Assembly (NCBI RefSeq): GCF_032917945.1
Contig: NZ_CP136624.1
Location: 1,302,001-1,366,000, forward strand
DNA length: 64,000 bases
Source of the DNA: Bradyrhizobium sp. sBnM-33
Lineage (GTDB): Bacteria; Pseudomonadota; Alphaproteobacteria; Rhizobiales; Xanthobacteraceae
Reading direction: 5' to 3'
Position 1 is the stretch's first letter; each line of letters opens with the position of its first letter. Shown here one piece after another: positions 16,230-25,760 of this stretch. The notes beneath the pieces were generated by a model. It saw only the letters and a program-made list of their open reading frames with translations, was not told the origin of the DNA and made no database searches. The position numbers and the translations under genes were made by a program.

Positions 16230-17321
16230 TTGAAGATCGCAATATTGGGTGGCGGAAACGGTTCGTTCGCGGCCGCCGGCGACCTCGCCTTGGCCGGCCA
16301 TGAAATCCGGCTGTGGCGGCGAAATCCCGGAGATGTCGAGGCGCATCGTGCCGAGGGTGGCACGATCACGGTCATCGATCGATCGGGCCGCCGTGACGTC
16401 CGGCTGGGTGTGGTCACGTCTTCGATCGCGGAAGCCATCGACGCGACTGATCTCATCCTGTGTCCGGCGCCCGCCTTTGCGCAGCCGGCGATTGCGAATT
16501 TGGCCGCACCGCATTTGCGCGACGGCCAGGTCGTGTTCCTGCCGCCCGGCACATTCGGCTCCTACATCTTCGCCCGCGCCGCCCGCGACGCAGGAAACCG
16601 CGCCGAGATCGCAACCGCGGAGACCGGGACCTTGCCGTGGCTGGCGCGCAAGCAAGGTCCTTATGCCGTCCGCATCTCGGGCAGGGGCGCGCGGTTACCG
16701 ACCGGTGTGTTTCCGCAGCGGCTTGCCCCGCACGCGCTCGGCGTGATCGAGCGCGCGTTTCCGAACGCCATCGAGCCATGCGGGGATGCACTCTCGGCGG
16801 CGTTGATGAACGCCGGCCCGATCATTCACCCGCCGCTGATCACAATGAACGCGGGCCCGATCGAACATTTCGAAAAGTGGGACATCCATAAGGAAGGAAC
16901 GCAGCCGGCCATACGTCGCGTCACGGACGCCCTCGACGCCGAGCGCATGGCCGTCCGCGAGGCGCTTGGTTATGGAAAGCCGCATTTTCCATTGGCGGAC
17001 CACTATTCGCGCGACGGCGAACCCTGGATGTATGCCCGAGACGCGCATGAGCAGCTCACCGATTCCGGCGATTGGTCCGAACGCCTCATTCTCACGGAGC
17101 ACCGCTACATGCTGGAGGATCTGCGTCTCGGCCTGTCGTTCCTCGCATCGGTGGCCGGTCTTGCGGGCGTGCACACGCCGCTAGTTAAGGCATTCCTCGC
17201 GATCGGCTCCGCCATTACCGGCGAAGATTTCACGGTGACGGGCCGGAGCCTGTCCTCACTCGGCCTCGGCAATCTCAACCGCGCCGCGTTGCAAAATCTT
17301 CTGGCCGAGGGTTTCCGATGA
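16230..17321 (+). CDS. Octopine/nopaline dehydrogenase-like NAD(P)-dependent oxidoreductase
   Basis: The 363-residue protein begins with K-I-A-I-L-G-G-G-N-G-S-F, a Rossmann motif, followed by G-H-E-I-R-L-W-R-R. The C-terminal half has N-A-G-P-I-I-H-P-P and an E-H-F-E-K-W-D-I segment like the opine dehydrogenase catalytic domain. I chose TTG 16230 because GCGGAGGA ends 4 bases before it and the Rossmann strand starts at once. A GTG at 16185, overlapping the previous stop, would add 15 residues. Opine-type enzymes join or split an amino acid and an oxoacid by reductive amination. Its role in this operon is unknown. Confidence 0.8.
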   Translation: MKIAILGGGNGSFAAAGDLALAGHEIRLWRRNPGDVEAHRAEGGTITVIDRSGRRDVRLGVVTSSIAEAIDATDLILCPAPAFAQPAIANLAAPHLRDGQVVFLPPGTFGSYIFARAARDAGNRAEIATAETGTLPWLARKQGPYAVRISGRGARLPTGVFPQRLAPHALGVIERAFPNAIEPCGDALSAALMNAGPIIHPPLITMNAGPIEHFEKWDIHKEGTQPAIRRVTDALDAERMAVREALGYGKPHFPLADHYSRDGEPWMYARDAHEQLTDSGDWSERLILTEHRYMLEDLRLGLSFLASVAGLAGVHTPLVKAFLAIGSAITGEDFTVTGRSLSSLGLGNLNRAALQNLLAEGFR

Positions 17322-18295
17322 AACCGGTGATCGGATGTCTCGGTGCCGGACGAATGGGCCGCGGCATTGCCGTTGTGTTCGCTTTCGCTGGCCATCAGGT
17401 TGTCGTCATCGATTTCAAGGAGCGGGACGCGTCGGCATTCGAGACGTTAGCGGCCGAAGCCAAGGCAGAAATCCGTTCGACGCTCGAGATTCTCTCGCGC
17501 ATCGATCTGCTCCCGCCAGAGCTTGTGCCCACAATTGCCGGACGGATCACGATCGTGCCTCGGCAGGAGGCGGGTATGACGCTGCCGCGCTGCGATGTCA
17601 TCTTCGAGGGAATGCCGGAGATCCTCGCGCTAAAGCAGGCGGCGCTGGCCGAGGCCTCGCGGCTGGCAGGCGAGGGGCCGATCATCGCCTCGACTACCTC
17701 GACGATCCTGGTCGACGATCTCGCCGGATCGATCGAACATCCCGACCGCTTCCTCAACGCGCACTGGCTCAATCCCGCTTACCTCGTGCCGCTGATCGAA
17801 CTTTCTCCGGGGCGGCTCACCGCGTCGGAGACGACAGCGCGGATGAAGACGCTGCTCGAAGGCATCGGCAAAGTGCCAGTGGTCTGCGCGGCGCGCCCGG
17901 GCTTCATCGTTCCACGAATCCAGACGCTGGCGATGAACGAAGCCGCCCGGATGGTGGAGGAGGGTGTCGCCTCCGCGGAAGATATCGACAAGGCCGTGAT
18001 CTATGGCTTCGGATTTCGTTTCGCGGTGCTGGGCCTGCTCGAATTCGTCGACTGGGGCGGCGGCGATATCCTGCATCATGCCAGCCGCTATCTCGTCGAG
18101 GCGCTCGGCGACAGCCGTTACGCCGCACCGCCGATCATCGCGGCCAATATGCGGGAGGGACGCATCGGCATGAAGACCGGTCAGGGCTTCATGAACTACG
18201 AGGGCGTCGACCAGGCCGCCTATCGCGAGCAGCGGCTTGCTGCGTTTGCGTCGGCGCTTCGTGCCATGGGTCTCGCACGCGAACCCGTCGCCTGA
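17318..18295 (+). CDS. 3-hydroxyacyl-CoA dehydrogenase family protein
   Basis: The 325-residue protein has the N-terminal NAD motif L-G-A-G-R-M-G-R-G, a Glu in F-E-G-M-P-E, and the catalytic histidine in N-A-H-W-L-N-P-A-Y. The C-terminal helical domain is present, so the length is that of a monofunctional short-chain enzyme. It oxidises a 3-hydroxyacyl-CoA to the 3-oxo form. The ATG overlaps the previous stop by four bases. It is the last gene of the plus operon and ends in a hairpin shared with the convergent transporter operon. Confidence 0.92.
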   Translation: MKPVIGCLGAGRMGRGIAVVFAFAGHQVVVIDFKERDASAFETLAAEAKAEIRSTLEILSRIDLLPPELVPTIAGRITIVPRQEAGMTLPRCDVIFEGMPEILALKQAALAEASRLAGEGPIIASTTSTILVDDLAGSIEHPDRFLNAHWLNPAYLVPLIELSPGRLTASETTARMKTLLEGIGKVPVVCAARPGFIVPRIQTLAMNEAARMVEEGVASAEDIDKAVIYGFGFRFAVLGLLEFVDWGGGDILHHASRYLVEALGDSRYAAPPIIAANMREGRIGMKTGQGFMNYEGVDQAAYREQRLAAFASALRAMGLAREPVA

Positions 18296-18315
18296 AGCGA
18301 GCGCCATCGCTTCAG
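18292..18315. terminator. Hairpin between convergent genes, overlapping both stop codons
   Basis: CTGAAGCGA (18292-18300) and TCGCTTCAG (18307-18315) form a perfect 9-base stem with a 6-base loop. The stem contains the stop codons of the hydroxyacyl-CoA dehydrogenase and of the LivF-like gene. There is no T tract, so termination strength is uncertain; it may protect both 3' ends. Confidence 0.5.
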
Positions 18316-19025
18316 TGGCCGCCGAGATAGGCTGCGATCAGTTTGGGGTCGTGGATCAAGGTGTCCGCCGGTCCGGACTGGATGATCTCGCCGGTTTCCA
18401 GCACGTAGCCGTAATCCGCGGTCTCCAGCGCGGCACGGGCGTTCTGCTCGACGAGCAGGACCGACACGCCGAGGCTGCGCAGCGAGGCGATGGTGCGGAA
18501 GATTTCGCGGACGATCAGCGGCGCAAGGCCGAGGCTGGGTTCATCGAGCACGAGGAGTTTAGGTTTCGCCATCAGCGCGCGCCCAAGCGCCAGCATTTGC
18601 CGCTCGCCGCCCGACAGCGTGCCGGCGGCTTGCTTGCTGCGCTCCTTGAGCCGCGGAAAGCGGTCGAACACATCGTCGAGGCTCTTGCGCGTCGTCGAGC
18701 GGTCGCGCAGGCTGTAGGTGCCGAGCAACAGATTATCGGCGACCGACATGTCGGCGAACAGCTCGCGCTTCTCCGGCACGAGGCATAGGCCGCGCTCGAC
18801 GCGGCCCTCGACGTCGATCCGCGAGAGATCGGTGCCTTGGAAGACCATCCGCCCTGTGGACTTCAGTAGGCCGATGGCGGCCATCAGCAGCGTCGTCTTG
18901 CCGGCGCCGTTCGGGCCGATCACGGTCACGATCTGCCCTTGCTCGACCGAAAGCGAGACATCGCGTACCGCCTCCACCTTGCCGTAGGCGACCGATACAT
19001 TCTCGATCGAGAACATCTGGGTCAC
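18312..19025 (-). CDS. LivF-type ABC transporter ATP-binding protein
   Basis: The 237-residue ATPase has Walker A G-P-N-G-A-G-K-T-T, signature L-S-G-G-E-R-Q-M-L-A-L and Walker B L-L-V-L-D-E-P-S-L-G-L-A-P. The length and C-terminal Y-L-G-G-H ending are typical of LivF. It powers uptake of branched-chain amino acids or, in catabolic islands, aromatic or amide compounds. It is the last gene of the four-gene transporter operon and overlaps the preceding gene by four bases. Confidence 0.93.
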   Translation of the reverse strand: MTQMFSIENVSVAYGKVEAVRDVSLSVEQGQIVTVIGPNGAGKTTLLMAAIGLLKSTGRMVFQGTDLSRIDVEGRVERGLCLVPEKRELFADMSVADNLLLGTYSLRDRSTTRKSLDDVFDRFPRLKERSKQAAGTLSGGERQMLALGRALMAKPKLLVLDEPSLGLAPLIVREIFRTIASLRSLGVSVLLVEQNARAALETADYGYVLETGEIIQSGPADTLIHDPKLIAAYLGGH

Positions 19026-20791
19026 GCAACACCTCCGAGATAGGCTTCCTGGACGCGGGCATCGTTGCGTATTGCCGCCGGTTCGCCTTCGCAGAGCTTG
19101 GAGCCGAAATCGAGCACGACGATACGATCGACCAGCGACATTACGAACTCCATGTCGTGCTCGACCAAAAGGATCGTCAGATGATCGGCGCGCAGCGACC
19201 GCAATAGCTCGGCAAGCTTCAGCTTCTCCTGGCGACGCAGGCCGGCTGCTGGTTCGTCGAGGACGAGCAGCGTCGGATCGGCGGCGAGCGCGCGGGCGAT
19301 TTCGAGCACGCGTTGATTGCCGAGCGGCAGATTGCCGGCTAGCTCGAATGGCTTGTCGCCGAGTCCGACGCGTTCGAGCTGCTGCAGCGCCTCATAACGT
19401 GCGCTGGCCTCTTCCGCCTGGTTCAGACGCAACGCGCCGGCGAGCAGGCCGGTTCTGGTGCGCGAATAGGTGCCGAGCAGCACGTTGTCGAGCAGCGTCA
19501 TGCGGGGGCGCAGCTTGACGTGCTGGAACGTGCGGGAGATGCCGGAGCGCGCGATGTGGAATTGCTGGTCGCGGGTGATCGAGCGGCCCGCAAACGCGAT
19601 CTCACCGCTGTTGGCGCGCAGGGCCCCCGTGAGCAGGTTGAACATCGTGGTCTTGCCGGCGCCATTTGGCCCGATCAGCCCCAGGATCTCGCCGGACCTC
19701 ACTTCGAAGCTGACATTATTGACGGCGACGAGGCCGCCAAACCGCCGCTGCGCGCCGCTCACTTTAAGAAGAAGCGTGCCGGGCGCAGGTTGCTCGCGGC
19801 GCGGCAACGGAGCCGCGGCTTGCGGACGGGACTGCTTCACGTCGGGCAGAAAGCCTGCGAGGAACGGCACGATACCTTGCCGTGCCCGTTGCAGAAACAG
19901 GATGAACAACGCCGAGAACGCAACTATCTCGAGCTGGCCGGAGGCGCCTTTAGCGATCAGCGGCAGGTAATCCTGCACGGAGTTCTTCAACAGCGTGACG
20001 ATCGCAGCACCAATCACGCCGCCCAAAATGCTACCGGCGCCGCCGACCATCGCCATCATCAGATATTCGATGCCCATCCCGGCTTCGAACGGACCAGGGC
20101 TGACGAAACGGCCGAGGTGGGCGTAAAGCCATCCGGACAATGCGCCGAGGAAAGCGGTGATGACGAACGTCACCAGCTTGATCTGAAATGCGTTGATGCC
20201 GAGGCTTTCGACCAGCGTATTGCCGCCGCGCAGCGCGCGCATTGCGCGGCCGATGCGGGAGTCGAGAAGGTTGTAGCAGAGGAGAAGTACCGCGACGACG
20301 ATCGCCCAGATCAGGAAGTAGATCTGCCGGCTCTCGACCAGAGCAATGGGGCCGATCGAGATCGGCGGAATGCCCGAAATGCCGTTATGTTGGCCGAGCC
20401 CCTGGATGTTGCCGAACAGGAATGCGATCGCCAGTCCCCAGGCGACCGTGCTCAGCGACAGGAAATGTCCGCCCAGGCGCAGCGTCACGAAACCCAGGAT
20501 CGCCGCGATGCTGCAGGTCAGGATGACGGCGAGCACCAGTCCGAGCCATGGCGAATAGCCGTTCAGCGCGGTGACCCACGCTGTCGAATAAGCGGCGACG
20601 CCGACAAAAGCTGCCTGGCCGAACGAGACGATGCCGCCGACGCCGGTCAATAATGCCAAGCCGATGGCCGCAAGCGAGTAGATGCCGATATAGTTCAGCA
20701 GGGTGATGCTGAACGGATTGAGCACGAAGGGAGCCGCCACGAGGCAGGCGATCGCTGCGGCAATGATGAGACGGATCTGCTGCAGTGTCAT
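19022..20791 (-). CDS. Fused LivM-LivG: ABC permease with ATP-binding domain
   Basis: The 589-residue protein joins two subunits. Residues 1 to about 305 are a LivM-type membrane permease with many hydrophobic helices and the family motif G-G-A-G-S-I-L-G-G. Residues about 340-589 are a LivG-type ATPase with Walker A G-P-N-G-A-G-K-T-T, the LivG form of the signature (L-P-L-G-N-Q-R-V-L-E-I) and Walker B L-V-L-D-E-P-A-A-G-L. The linker is proline/arginine rich. Such fusions are known in this transporter class. Four-base overlaps on both sides show tight operon coupling. Confidence 0.93.
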   Translation of the reverse strand: MTLQQIRLIIAAAIACLVAAPFVLNPFSITLLNYIGIYSLAAIGLALLTGVGGIVSFGQAAFVGVAAYSTAWVTALNGYSPWLGLVLAVILTCSIAAILGFVTLRLGGHFLSLSTVAWGLAIAFLFGNIQGLGQHNGISGIPPISIGPIALVESRQIYFLIWAIVVAVLLLCYNLLDSRIGRAMRALRGGNTLVESLGINAFQIKLVTFVITAFLGALSGWLYAHLGRFVSPGPFEAGMGIEYLMMAMVGGAGSILGGVIGAAIVTLLKNSVQDYLPLIAKGASGQLEIVAFSALFILFLQRARQGIVPFLAGFLPDVKQSRPQAAAPLPRREQPAPGTLLLKVSGAQRRFGGLVAVNNVSFEVRSGEILGLIGPNGAGKTTMFNLLTGALRANSGEIAFAGRSITRDQQFHIARSGISRTFQHVKLRPRMTLLDNVLLGTYSRTRTGLLAGALRLNQAEEASARYEALQQLERVGLGDKPFELAGNLPLGNQRVLEIARALAADPTLLVLDEPAAGLRRQEKLKLAELLRSLRADHLTILLVEHDMEFVMSLVDRIVVLDFGSKLCEGEPAAIRNDARVQEAYLGGVA

Positions 20792-21831
20792 TCCTCGACT
20801 TCCTCTTCGGAATGCTGCGAGGCGAGCGAGCGCCAGAGCAGGACGGGAATCAGCAGCGAGAAGACGATGACGTCCTTCAAGGTGCTGCTCTGGAACGAGG
20901 CGAAGCTTTCGAGAAGGCCGACGCCGAAGGCGCCGAGGGCCGCGCCTGGATAGCTGGCCATGCCGCCAACGATCGCGCCGACAAAGGCTTTCAGGCCGAG
21001 CAGGAATCCGGAGTCGTAGAAGATGGTGTTCACAGGCGCAATCAGGATGCCGGAGACGCCGGCCATCAGCGATCCCAGGAGGTAGGCGATCGTCCCGGCC
21101 CGCGCGGGTCTAATGCCCATCAGCCGGGCGCCGGTCCGGTTCAGCGCGGTTGCGCGCAGCGCCTTGCCGATCAGCGTGAAGTCGAAGAACAGAAACAGCA
21201 GGCCGCTGAACACCAGCGCAGCGGTGAGGATCAGTACTGTCTGTCCGGAGACGTGCACGCCGGCGACCTCGATTGCCATCGAGGTCAGCGGCTCGGTCCT
21301 GACGCCTTCGGGACCGAAGAACAACAGGCCAAGTCCGACCAGTGCGAAGTGCAGCGCGACTGAGACCGTCAGCAACAGGAGAACCGAGGCGTCTGCGATC
21401 GGGCGAAACACGATCCGGTCCAGCAGTGGCGAGATCGGCATGATCAAGAGCAGCGCCAGTACGATTCTGACCGGCATCGGCGGAGTGAAGCGCATCGTCA
21501 GCCAGACGACCCCGACCACGATCAGGGGCAACACGAGATAGAAGAGGACGGCCTTCGGTACCGCGCGAAGCTCGCCGGACCGCGCCAGCGAGACGACTTC
21601 CATCGTGCAGGCCATGCACGCCAACACGACAACCAGCCCGACCGTTCCGGGAAGCTGCTTGGCGTCGAGCGCTGCCAGCGTCAACGCCGTGAAGGCTGCG
21701 ATGTCGCCGAACGGAATGAAGATCACCCGCGTCACGGTAAAGATCAGCACGGTGCCGATCGCCACCAGGGCGTAGACCGCCCCGGTGGCTATTCCGTCGA
21801 TCGCAAGGATCGCTGCGATGTCTGCCGTCAT
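20788..21831 (-). CDS. LivH-type ABC transporter permease
   Basis: The 347-residue integral membrane protein has about eight to ten hydrophobic segments and the typical permease start (I-D-G-I-A-T-G-A-V-Y-A-L-V-A-I-G). The motif G-A-I-V-G-G-M-A-S-Y-P-G-A lies near residue 290. It forms the translocation channel with the LivM domain of the next gene, whose ATG it overlaps by four bases. It lies 38 bases after the binding-protein gene. Confidence 0.92.
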   Translation of the reverse strand: MTADIAAILAIDGIATGAVYALVAIGTVLIFTVTRVIFIPFGDIAAFTALTLAALDAKQLPGTVGLVVVLACMACTMEVVSLARSGELRAVPKAVLFYLVLPLIVVGVVWLTMRFTPPMPVRIVLALLLIMPISPLLDRIVFRPIADASVLLLLTVSVALHFALVGLGLLFFGPEGVRTEPLTSMAIEVAGVHVSGQTVLILTAALVFSGLLFLFFDFTLIGKALRATALNRTGARLMGIRPARAGTIAYLLGSLMAGVSGILIAPVNTIFYDSGFLLGLKAFVGAIVGGMASYPGAALGAFGVGLLESFASFQSSTLKDVIVFSLLIPVLLWRSLASQHSEEEVEE

Positions 21832-21869
21832 GCCCTCAGTCGTCCTTCCGTGTCACGCGTCGGCATCGC

Positions 21870-23018
21870 TCAGGGCTGGTAGGTCCAGGCGCCGTTGACC
21901 AGGCGGACGATTACCAGCGCGCGCTCGTCCACGCCGTGATAGGCACCGGGCTTGAAGTTGTAGACCGCGTGCACGCCCGAGAGCTCCTTGGTGCCGAGGA
22001 TCTCGTCGCGTAGGGCCTTGCGGAATTCGACGGTGCCAGGTTTGGCGGTCTTCAGCGCGCCCGCGGCGGCGGACGTGAAGATCATCCAGCCGTCGAAGGA
22101 ATAGGCCGAGAAGCCGTCCGTGGTCGGGAGATTATGCGCCTTCTGGTAAGCGGCGCGGAATTCGAGTGCCAGTTTCTTGGCGAAATGGCTGTCGGGAAGC
22201 TGCTCGGCCACGATGACCGGGCCGGCCGAGACCTGAATGCCTTCCGCGGCCTTGCCGCCGACGCGCACGAAATCGGGATTGACCAACGCTACCGTGCCGT
22301 AGGTCTTGCCCTTGAAGCCACGCTCGCCAAGCGCAAGCAGCGGCAGCGCGCCCTGCGTGCCCGATCCGCCGATCAGCACGGCATCCGGACGCACCGCGAG
22401 AACTTTAAGGATCTGGCCGGTGACCGACGTATCGACGCGCGCATAGCGTTCGTTGGTCAGCACCTTGATGCCGTCCTCGGTTTCCACCGCCTTGGCGCCG
22501 TTATAGACGAGATCGCCCCAGGCATCCGAGAAGCCGATGTAGCCGATGTTCTTCATGGCATCGCGCTTCATGCGATCGGCGACGACCTTGACCAGCAGCG
22601 AAGCAGGTTGCGGGACGGAAATACCCCATTGGTCGGCTGGGTTGGGCTGTCCGATCACCGGGGAGACGGCGATCATCGGCACCTTCAATTCGGTCGCGAC
22701 CGCCATCATGGCGATGGTCGATGGGGCGGTTGCGGTGCCGATCAGGAGATCGACCTTCTCTTCCTCAATGAGCTTGCGCGCGTTGCGGGTTGCGGCGGAA
22801 GGATCGGAGCCGTCATCGAGCTGGATCAGTTTGATCTTCTCGCCGTTGACTTCGCTCTTGTATTCCATCGCGGCCTGGATGCCGCGCCCATAGGGGATGC
22901 CGATCGAGGAGCCGGGCCCGCTGAGCGAGGTGACGAATCCGATCGTGATGTCGGCCTGTGCGGTCGAGGCCGCGACGAGGCCGCCGATGAGGGCAGTCAA
23001 ACTCAACATCTTGCGCAT
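21870..23018 (-). CDS. LivJ-type periplasmic substrate-binding protein
   Basis: The 382-residue protein has an N-terminal signal peptide ending near A-Q-A-D, then I-T-I-G-F-V-T-S-L-S-G-P-G, the standard start of type I periplasmic binding proteins. D-D-G-S-D-P-S-A-A-T-R-N-A-R-K-L is the usual second motif. It is the first gene of the transporter operon and presumably supplies its specificity. A close paralogue is encoded at 29020-30177. The ligand is unknown; gene context suggests an aromatic acid rather than an amino acid. Confidence 0.92.
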   Translation of the reverse strand: MRKMLSLTALIGGLVAASTAQADITIGFVTSLSGPGSSIGIPYGRGIQAAMEYKSEVNGEKIKLIQLDDGSDPSAATRNARKLIEEEKVDLLIGTATAPSTIAMMAVATELKVPMIAVSPVIGQPNPADQWGISVPQPASLLVKVVADRMKRDAMKNIGYIGFSDAWGDLVYNGAKAVETEDGIKVLTNERYARVDTSVTGQILKVLAVRPDAVLIGGSGTQGALPLLALGERGFKGKTYGTVALVNPDFVRVGGKAAEGIQVSAGPVIVAEQLPDSHFAKKLALEFRAAYQKAHNLPTTDGFSAYSFDGWMIFTSAAAGALKTAKPGTVEFRKALRDEILGTKELSGVHAVYNFKPGAYHGVDERALVIVRLVNGAWTYQP

Positions 23019-23158
23019 TGCATTCCCCTTGGTTGAAAACAGCCGCGACCTGAGCGAGATGTCAGCATGGATCGAGGTCGGACCAGCACGATCGATGCCG
23101 TGATTGTCGCCGAAACCCGGCGCGGGTCTGGTCCCCGCCTCCGGACGGGAGTTATGAA

Positions 23159-23995
23159 ATGAGCGTCAACAAAGTCGGTTCCAATCTCGAGCGCCGCTTC
23201 GTCACGACGCATCTTGGCCGCATCCATGTCGCTATGGCCGGAACGGGGTTTCCCGTTCTCCTGCTGCATCAGACGCCACGCTCGTGGGACGAATACCGTG
23301 ATGTGCTGCCGCTGCTCGGCCGCGATTTCCGCGCGATCGCAATGGATACGCTCGGCTTCGGAGATTCCGATCGGCCTGCCGCTGATCCTTCGATTGAACT
23401 GTGGGCTGAAGGGGCGTTCGCGCTGCTCGATGCGCTGGAAGAGCCGCGGGCCGCGATCGTGGGCCATCACACCGGTGCGGTAATCGCGGTCGAAATGGCG
23501 GCCTCGGCGCCTGCGCGGGTGAGCGCACTGGTGCTCTCGGCCTGTCCTTTCGTCGATGCGGCGCGCCGGGCCAAGCATGACGGCACGCGTGTGATCGACG
23601 AGGTCGAGGCGCGTACCGACGGCTCGCATCTCACCGAGCTCTGGGCGCGCCGGCAGCCGTTCTATCCTGCTGATGACATCGATTTGCTGCAGCGCTTTAT
23701 GGTCGATGCGTTGCGGACTCGTGAGATGGCGGCGGAAGGTCACCGGGTGGTGAATCGCTATCGGATGGAAGATCGTCTGGGAAGCATCCAGTGTCCCACG
23801 CTGGTCATTGCTCCGACAGCCGATCCGCACGTTCATCCCGTGGCTCCAAGAGTTGCTGGAGCTATCAAGGGTAGCATCTTGCGCGAGCTCTCAGGAGGCA
23901 TGGTGCCGCTTCCCGATCAGATGCCGGAGGCCTTCGCCGCCTTGGTCCGCGACTTCGTCCGCGTCGAGCCAGCCAAGGGCGGGAACAGCACCTGA
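23159..23995 (+). CDS. Alpha/beta-hydrolase fold protein with altered catalytic residues
   Basis: The 278-residue protein has a normal alpha/beta-hydrolase pattern: L-L-H-Q-T-P with oxyanion region, then D-T-L-G-F-G-D-S-D-R-P. The nucleophile elbow reads G102-H-H104-T-G106, placing histidine where Ser, Asp or Cys is expected. The C-terminal catalytic histidine position reads S-G-G-M248-V-P-L-P-D-Q, with Met instead. A-D-P-H-V-H-P still supplies an acid. A hydrolytic triad is therefore not evident; it may be non-catalytic or use other chemistry. GGGAG lies 8 bases before ATG 23159. It is divergent from the transporter operon. Confidence 0.85.
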   Translation: MSVNKVGSNLERRFVTTHLGRIHVAMAGTGFPVLLLHQTPRSWDEYRDVLPLLGRDFRAIAMDTLGFGDSDRPAADPSIELWAEGAFALLDALEEPRAAIVGHHTGAVIAVEMAASAPARVSALVLSACPFVDAARRAKHDGTRVIDEVEARTDGSHLTELWARRQPFYPADDIDLLQRFMVDALRTREMAAEGHRVVNRYRMEDRLGSIQCPTLVIAPTADPHVHPVAPRVAGAIKGSILRELSGGMVPLPDQMPEAFAALVRDFVRVEPAKGGNST

Positions 23996-24494
23996 AACGC
24001 CGCATCTAACCGCGGCGAATGCGAACCCGTCTGCAACACCTGCTGTTCCGAGGTCGATAATCTCAGCCACGATTGATGACCTTTATCAACGCAAATACCA
24101 ATGCGACGCGTGCCCGCGCAGGCGCCGATGCCCGTCAATTGTTTAAAGCCTAAAGTATTTATCGGCCGAACGTCAATACGCCAGCTTCGTGCCTTTGCGG
24201 AAAAGTTTGCGGCGGCGCGTGCAAGCGCGAAAGCTGAATTCGCCTATGCAAGAGGGTGAGGCGCTCTCTGCCTGTCCTTTCGGCAATTCGGTCTTGTCGC
24301 GCGCAGCGGTCGTCGGAAAGCCGTTCAATTGACGCGAAAATTATTTTGTGGTTGAAATATTTCGGTCGAGGGGAATGGCGCTACGCTATCGTGCGCTTTC
24401 ACATCGCCGGCTTGTGAATGTCGTAGTGTTCTCTCAGACTGCGGTGTATTTGAGGACCGATCGGCACGCGTCGCCTGTGAACGGGATATCCGCT
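23996..24494. promoter_or_regulatory. Long leader with operator-like site 24139-24158
   Basis: This 499-base gap holds no convincing gene. At 24147-24158 it reads AGCC-TAAAGTAT, with TTGTTTAA just before; this is a half-conserved copy of the palindrome ATACTTTA-N4-TAAAGTAT whose best copy is at 31910-31929. It should be a regulator site for the operon starting at 24495. An open frame extends upstream of the chosen start to 24348 but has no homology that I recognise. Confidence 0.45.
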
Positions 24495-25295
24495 GTGCGC
24501 ATCTTCTGGCAGAGCTTCGTCGATCAGGCTACTAGCGCGCCCTACATGGCACGGCTTGCGGCCTATCTGAACGAGATCGCGGCGCCCGGCACCAGCGTCC
24601 ACGTAGAGGGCATCACGCCCGCCGACCGCGACTTCGGCCGCTTGAGCGAATTCCGTTGTGCCATTCAGGCGGTCGACAACGGACTCGCAGCGCAGGAGAG
24701 CGGCTTCGACGCCTACGTCATGGGCCACTTCCAGGATCCGGGATTGTACGAACTGCGTTCGGCGCTGACTATCCCGGTGGTCGGCACCGGCGAAGCCACG
24801 CTGCTGGCGGCCTCGCAACTCGGCCGTCGGCTCGGCCTTGTCACGCTCGATTCAGCTTTCGAAGTTTGGCATTACGAGCAGGCCGATCGCTACGGACTTT
24901 CCGGCCGTGTGGTGCATGTCACCGGCATGGGCTGCCGTCCCGAAGATTTCAGCGCCGCGTTTGCAGGCGATGCGGCGGCGAAGGTACGCATGCTGAGCGA
25001 CTTTACGGCCTGCGCCCAGCCGCTGGTCGATCGCGGCGCCGACGTCATCATTCCGGCCGGCGTGTTGCCCGGTCTACTGATTGCGAGCGAGCGTGGTTTC
25101 AAGATCGGCTATGCGCCCGTGGTGAACTGCGCGGCGGTGGCGCTGAAGAGCGCCGAGATGTGGGTGCAACTGCACCGCCTCAACGGCACCGAGCCGAGCC
25201 GGGGGCCCAGCTTCGCGTTGGCCAATGACCGTGCCCGCCAGGATTTCCGCGCGACGGTAGCGCGTACGCACGCCGACAAAGCAAAGAACCGGTAA
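24495..25295 (+). CDS. Asp/Glu/hydantoin racemase-fold protein lacking both catalytic cysteines
   Basis: The protein is about 266 residues if started at GTG 24495, where V-R-I-F-W-Q-S-F begins a typical family strand; frames up to 24348 or GTG 24477 are alternatives. It matches the hydantoin racemase family (G-H-F-Q-D-P-G-L, V-V-G-T-G-E-A-T, G-A-D-V-I-I-P-A-G). The first catalytic cysteine, usual in A-C-F-x-D-P-G, is His78 here; the second, usual in G-C-A-G, is Ala188. Racemisation by the standard two-cysteine mechanism is thus not expected. It is first in the operon with Ohr-like, thiolase-like and DUF35-SDR genes. Confidence 0.75.
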   Translation: MRIFWQSFVDQATSAPYMARLAAYLNEIAAPGTSVHVEGITPADRDFGRLSEFRCAIQAVDNGLAAQESGFDAYVMGHFQDPGLYELRSALTIPVVGTGEATLLAASQLGRRLGLVTLDSAFEVWHYEQADRYGLSGRVVHVTGMGCRPEDFSAAFAGDAAAKVRMLSDFTACAQPLVDRGADVIIPAGVLPGLLIASERGFKIGYAPVVNCAAVALKSAEMWVQLHRLNGTEPSRGPSFALANDRARQDFRATVARTHADKAKNR

Positions 25296-25304
25296 GGACA
25301 AGAC

Positions 25305-25733
25305 ATGCTGCAGCCAGACAAGATTCTGTATGAAGCCGAGGTAACGGCGACCGGCGGGCGCGACGGCAAGGCTGCGAGCGATGACGGGCTTCTCTCGGTG
25401 TCGCTGTCGTTGCCGAAATCACTGGGTGGGCCGGGCGGACCGGGGACCAATCCCGAGCAGCTCTTTGCCGCCGGATACGCCGCGTGTTTCCTAGGCGCGG
25501 TCAAACTTGTCGCACGCACAAGGAAGATCACGCCGTCTGCAGAGCCGACCGTCACCGCCAAAGTAGGCATGGGACCGGTCGCTGTAGGCTATGCGCTCAC
25601 GGTCGAACTCAAGGTGCTGCTTCCCGGGCTGGAGAAATCCGTCGCCGAGGAAGTCGTGGCCGGCGCGCACGAACGCTGCCCCTATTCCAACGCAACGCGC
25701 GGCAATATCGACGTCAAGTTGACTGTACTCTGA
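25305..25733 (+). CDS. Ohr/OsmC-family peroxide reductase
   Basis: The 142-residue protein has the Ohr pattern: N-P-E-Q-L-F-A-A-G-Y-A-A-C61-F-L-G-A and E-R-C125-P-Y-S-N-A. These two redox cysteines reduce organic hydroperoxides with lipoyl or thiol electron donors. The domain is complete. It starts 9 bases after the racemase-like gene, so it is expressed with this catabolic operon rather than with a usual OhrR partner. That suggests that the pathway makes peroxides, or that the OsmC fold has been adapted. Confidence 0.9.
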   Translation: MLQPDKILYEAEVTATGGRDGKAASDDGLLSVSLSLPKSLGGPGGPGTNPEQLFAAGYAACFLGAVKLVARTRKITPSAEPTVTAKVGMGPVAVGYALTVELKVLLPGLEKSVAEEVVAGAHERCPYSNATRGNIDVKLTVL

Positions 25734-25760
25734 ACGGCTCACAGGAACACCGGCACTCCG

